Assembly (NCBI GenBank): GCA_015488975.1
Contig: WFMT01000057.1
Location: 1 to 5,688 of the forward strand
Length of the DNA stretch: 5,688 nt
Direction: 5' to 3'
Source of the DNA: Campylobacteraceae bacterium
Lineage (GTDB): Bacteria > Campylobacterota > Campylobacteria > Campylobacterales > JALSKU01
Positions within the stretch are counted from its first letter, which is position 1, and each line of letters starts with the position of its first letter. Below the pieces are notes generated by a model, which saw only the letters and a list, made by a program, of their open reading frames with translations, was not told the origin of the DNA and made no database searches. Position numbers and translations under genes: made by a program. This document shows, piece by piece, positions 3,901 through 5,688 of this stretch.

Positions 3901-5688
3901 CAAAATCTAATACTCATCCCAAGCATAAAAGTTCTTTCATAGTTTACAGGATACACCCCTAAACTATTTCCGCTATAAGCGAATAAAGCATTCTTTTTAT
4001 CAAAAATATTTTTGACTTTTGCAAAAAGATTTATCTTTTTATATTTGTAATTTACAGAAAGATTTGTTGAATTGTACCCTTGCATTTTTGCATATTTCTT
4101 TTCAAAATCACTCATTGCATAAGCTTGAGATCTATAAATATGGGATAAAAGAAAAGTTGTTCTAAAGTTTGGCCTGTAGCCTATGACCAATTTTATCTTA
4201 TGTTTTGAAACACCAGGGATTGGATTGCCTGCGATTAGCGGGTTATTTGTATCTTTTAGTATTTTTGTATCAGTAAATATGTAATTTAATTTTATAAAAA
4301 GATTATAATGGATATTATACTTTTCATCCAATTCAAACCCATATTTTCTAGTCCTATCGAGATTTGTATTGTATGAATTTTGAGGATAAGGCAAAGTGTT
4401 ATAATATATCTCATTATATACATTTGCATAAAAAATTGACAACTTTAATTTATGCGGATACTTAAAATAATTAAAACCTAAATTATAATTGTTAACATTC
4501 ATCGGTTTAATATATTTATTAAAATATTGAGTATATGTAGCATTGTTAAATGTAAAAAATCTGTCAATATCTGGAGTTTGAAAAGATCTGTTTATATTGG
4601 CAAATAAAGATGCAAAGTTATTCAATTTATAATTATAACCTATGTTATAAGCATTTTCATATATAATTTTATTCCAATATTTTGCATCATAATTATATTT
4701 GATTTTTTCTCTTCTTGCTCCTAACGAAATCGTATTTTTACTGACTTTGTAACTCGCATTTATATAATACCCTGTATTGTCTTTGTAAAAATTATCGCCA
4801 GAATTTTTTTTTCTCAAACCATCAAATACTTGAACTCCTGCAACTACTTTTAGATTATTTTTATTATAATTAATCCTCGTATTGTAACTATTGTAATAAT
4901 ATCTATATATACTGTGCCACTGCATATATTCAGAAAGTTTATTCTCATTATTGCCTTCAAAATGTATCTGATAATGATTGCTAATCTTATAATCAAAGCC
5001 ATAACTTAAAACATTGTCCCAATAGTATTGGTGCGTATAGTAAGCTGGTATAGACTTTGGATTTTTTTCATATTGAGACAGACTTATGCTTCCTGGATAA
5101 AATATATCCATTTTTGAAAATGTTTTGCTCACATATAGTCTCAACTTGTCTATTGGATTATAATCAAACCTAAAAGCCTTATTCTCGTTCGAGTTCGTAT
5201 TTTTATCCCCGGTTGTATCTATATATCTATCTCCATCATATTGAGTTTTATCCATATAGCCTGAGATTGCAAATTTATTTTTCTTAATGCCAAAGTTTAC
5301 ACCACCGTACCACAACCCATTGCTTCCTGCATAAGTTTTTACAGTCATATTATTGCTTCTTTTAGTGATTATATTGACAACTCCTCCATCGGCACCATCC
5401 CCGTATTCAACAGAACCGGAACCTTTTATAATTTCTATCCTTTTTATATCCCCAATTGGAATTGAAGATAAAAGCTGAGGTGTTTTGTCAATATTATTTA
5501 ACCTTCTGCCATTTAAAGTTATAACAACATTTTCATATCCATTTGCAAGCCCATAGCCTCTTAAATCAATCAGTTGAGAAAAGGTATTGCCAAATGACGG
5601 CATGACAGTCAGTGATGTTTGTGTGTTTAAAAAATTATATAAGTTTTTTGAGTGGGAATTTTTAATATCTTTTGCGGTATATATTTCA
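3900..5688 (-). CDS. TonB-dependent outer-membrane receptor (partial, N-terminus outside window)
   Basis: About 595 residues are visible of a TonB-dependent receptor, the energised outer-membrane channel for siderophores, cobalamin or other scarce substrates. The frame stays open from 5603 to the window edge; the 28 upstream residues (including YTAKDIKNSHSKNLYNFL) are clearly plug-domain start, so the Met at 5603 is internal and only the signal peptide, TonB box and first plug residues are missing. Numbering visible residues: plug motifs IDLRGYG (40-46), VVITLNGRRL (54-63), IKRIEIIKGSGSVEYGDGAD (81-100) and GGVVNIITKR (101-110); then a Tyr/Asn-rich beta barrel with NRSFQTPDIDRFF (366-378), NPIPGVSKHKIKL (488-500), the near-C-terminal KVKNIFDKKN (557-566) and a terminal Phe, the usual barrel-assembly signal. 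It is the first visible gene of the minus block. Substrate unknown: no diagnostic motif was recognised. Confidence 0.93.
   Translation of the reverse strand, partial: EIYTAKDIKNSHSKNLYNFLNTQTSLTVMPSFGNTFSQLIDLRGYGLANGYENVVITLNGRRLNNIDKTPQLLSSIPIGDIKRIEIIKGSGSVEYGDGADGGVVNIITKRSNNMTVKTYAGSNGLWYGGVNFGIKKNKFAISGYMDKTQYDGDRYIDTTGDKNTNSNENKAFRFDYNPIDKLRLYVSKTFSKMDIFYPGSISLSQYEKNPKSIPAYYTHQYYWDNVLSYGFDYKISNHYQIHFEGNNENKLSEYMQWHSIYRYYYNSYNTRINYNKNNLKVVAGVQVFDGLRKKNSGDNFYKDNTGYYINASYKVSKNTISLGARREKIKYNYDAKYWNKIIYENAYNIGYNYKLNNFASLFANINRSFQTPDIDRFFTFNNATYTQYFNKYIKPMNVNNYNLGFNYFKYPHKLKLSIFYANVYNEIYYNTLPYPQNSYNTNLDRTRKYGFELDEKYNIHYNLFIKLNYIFTDTKILKDTNNPLIAGNPIPGVSKHKIKLVIGYRPNFRTTFLLSHIYRSQAYAMSDFEKKYAKMQGYNSTNLSVNYKYKKINLFAKVKNIFDKKNALFAYSGNSLGVYPVNYERTFMLGMSIRF

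Noticed and set aside
3901..3903. TTG start for the six-helix protein
   Set aside because: The ATG immediately after it overlaps the receptor stop in a classic TGATG coupling arrangement and adds only one codon of difference.
5601..5603. ATG as the start of the TonB-dependent receptor
   Set aside because: The frame is open for 28 more codons to the window edge and those residues look like the beginning of a plug domain; starting here would cut the plug and leave no signal peptide.

Overview
The window is AT-rich and gene-dense, with poly-A/T-rich spacers, short intergenic gaps and proteins rich in Lys, Asn, Ile and Tyr. Together with a DUF3365 cytochrome-like protein, a DUF445 protein and a DUF6629 protein, this suggests a Campylobacterota (epsilonproteobacterial) genome of the Sulfurimonas/Sulfurovum/Arcobacter kind. 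This is an inference from composition and family content; no rRNA or other phylogenetic marker is present.

Layout. Two genes lie on the + strand at the left: the 3' part of a TauE/SafE-type transporter (1-651, start outside the window) and a small exported DUF3365/Tll0287-like c-type heme protein (733-1317) with its own likely promoter. They converge on a block of five minus-strand genes, read right to left: a TonB-dependent outer-membrane receptor (5688-3900, N-terminus outside the window), a six-helix inner-membrane protein whose ATG overlaps the receptor stop by one base (3900-3334), a short cytoplasmic protein resembling a degenerate GGDEF domain (3283-2846), a DUF6629 multi-pass membrane protein with a TTG start (2837-2073), and a DUF445 membrane protein with a GTG start (2057-1332). 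A hairpin at 1320-1342 followed by a U-rich run on the minus strand ends this block; the DUF445 stop codon lies in its loop region.

How the genes may work together. The receptor and the six-helix protein are almost certainly translationally coupled, which suggests an uptake route across the outer membrane paired with an inner-membrane partner. The last three genes are packed with gaps of 8 and 15 bases and may form a sub-operon. The 50-base gap ahead of them holds a perfect 11-bp tandem repeat carrying two TATAAA boxes, a candidate internal promoter or operator. The substrate of the receptor cannot be read from the sequence. The + strand pair looks functionally separate.

Three apparent ORF starts mislead: the receptor and the TauE/SafE gene both continue past the window edges in open frame, and the six-helix protein probably begins at the ATG one codon after the TTG that opens the longest ORF. 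No RNA genes, CRISPR arrays, insertion sequences or integrase genes were seen, and no stretch over 300 bases lacks a gene.
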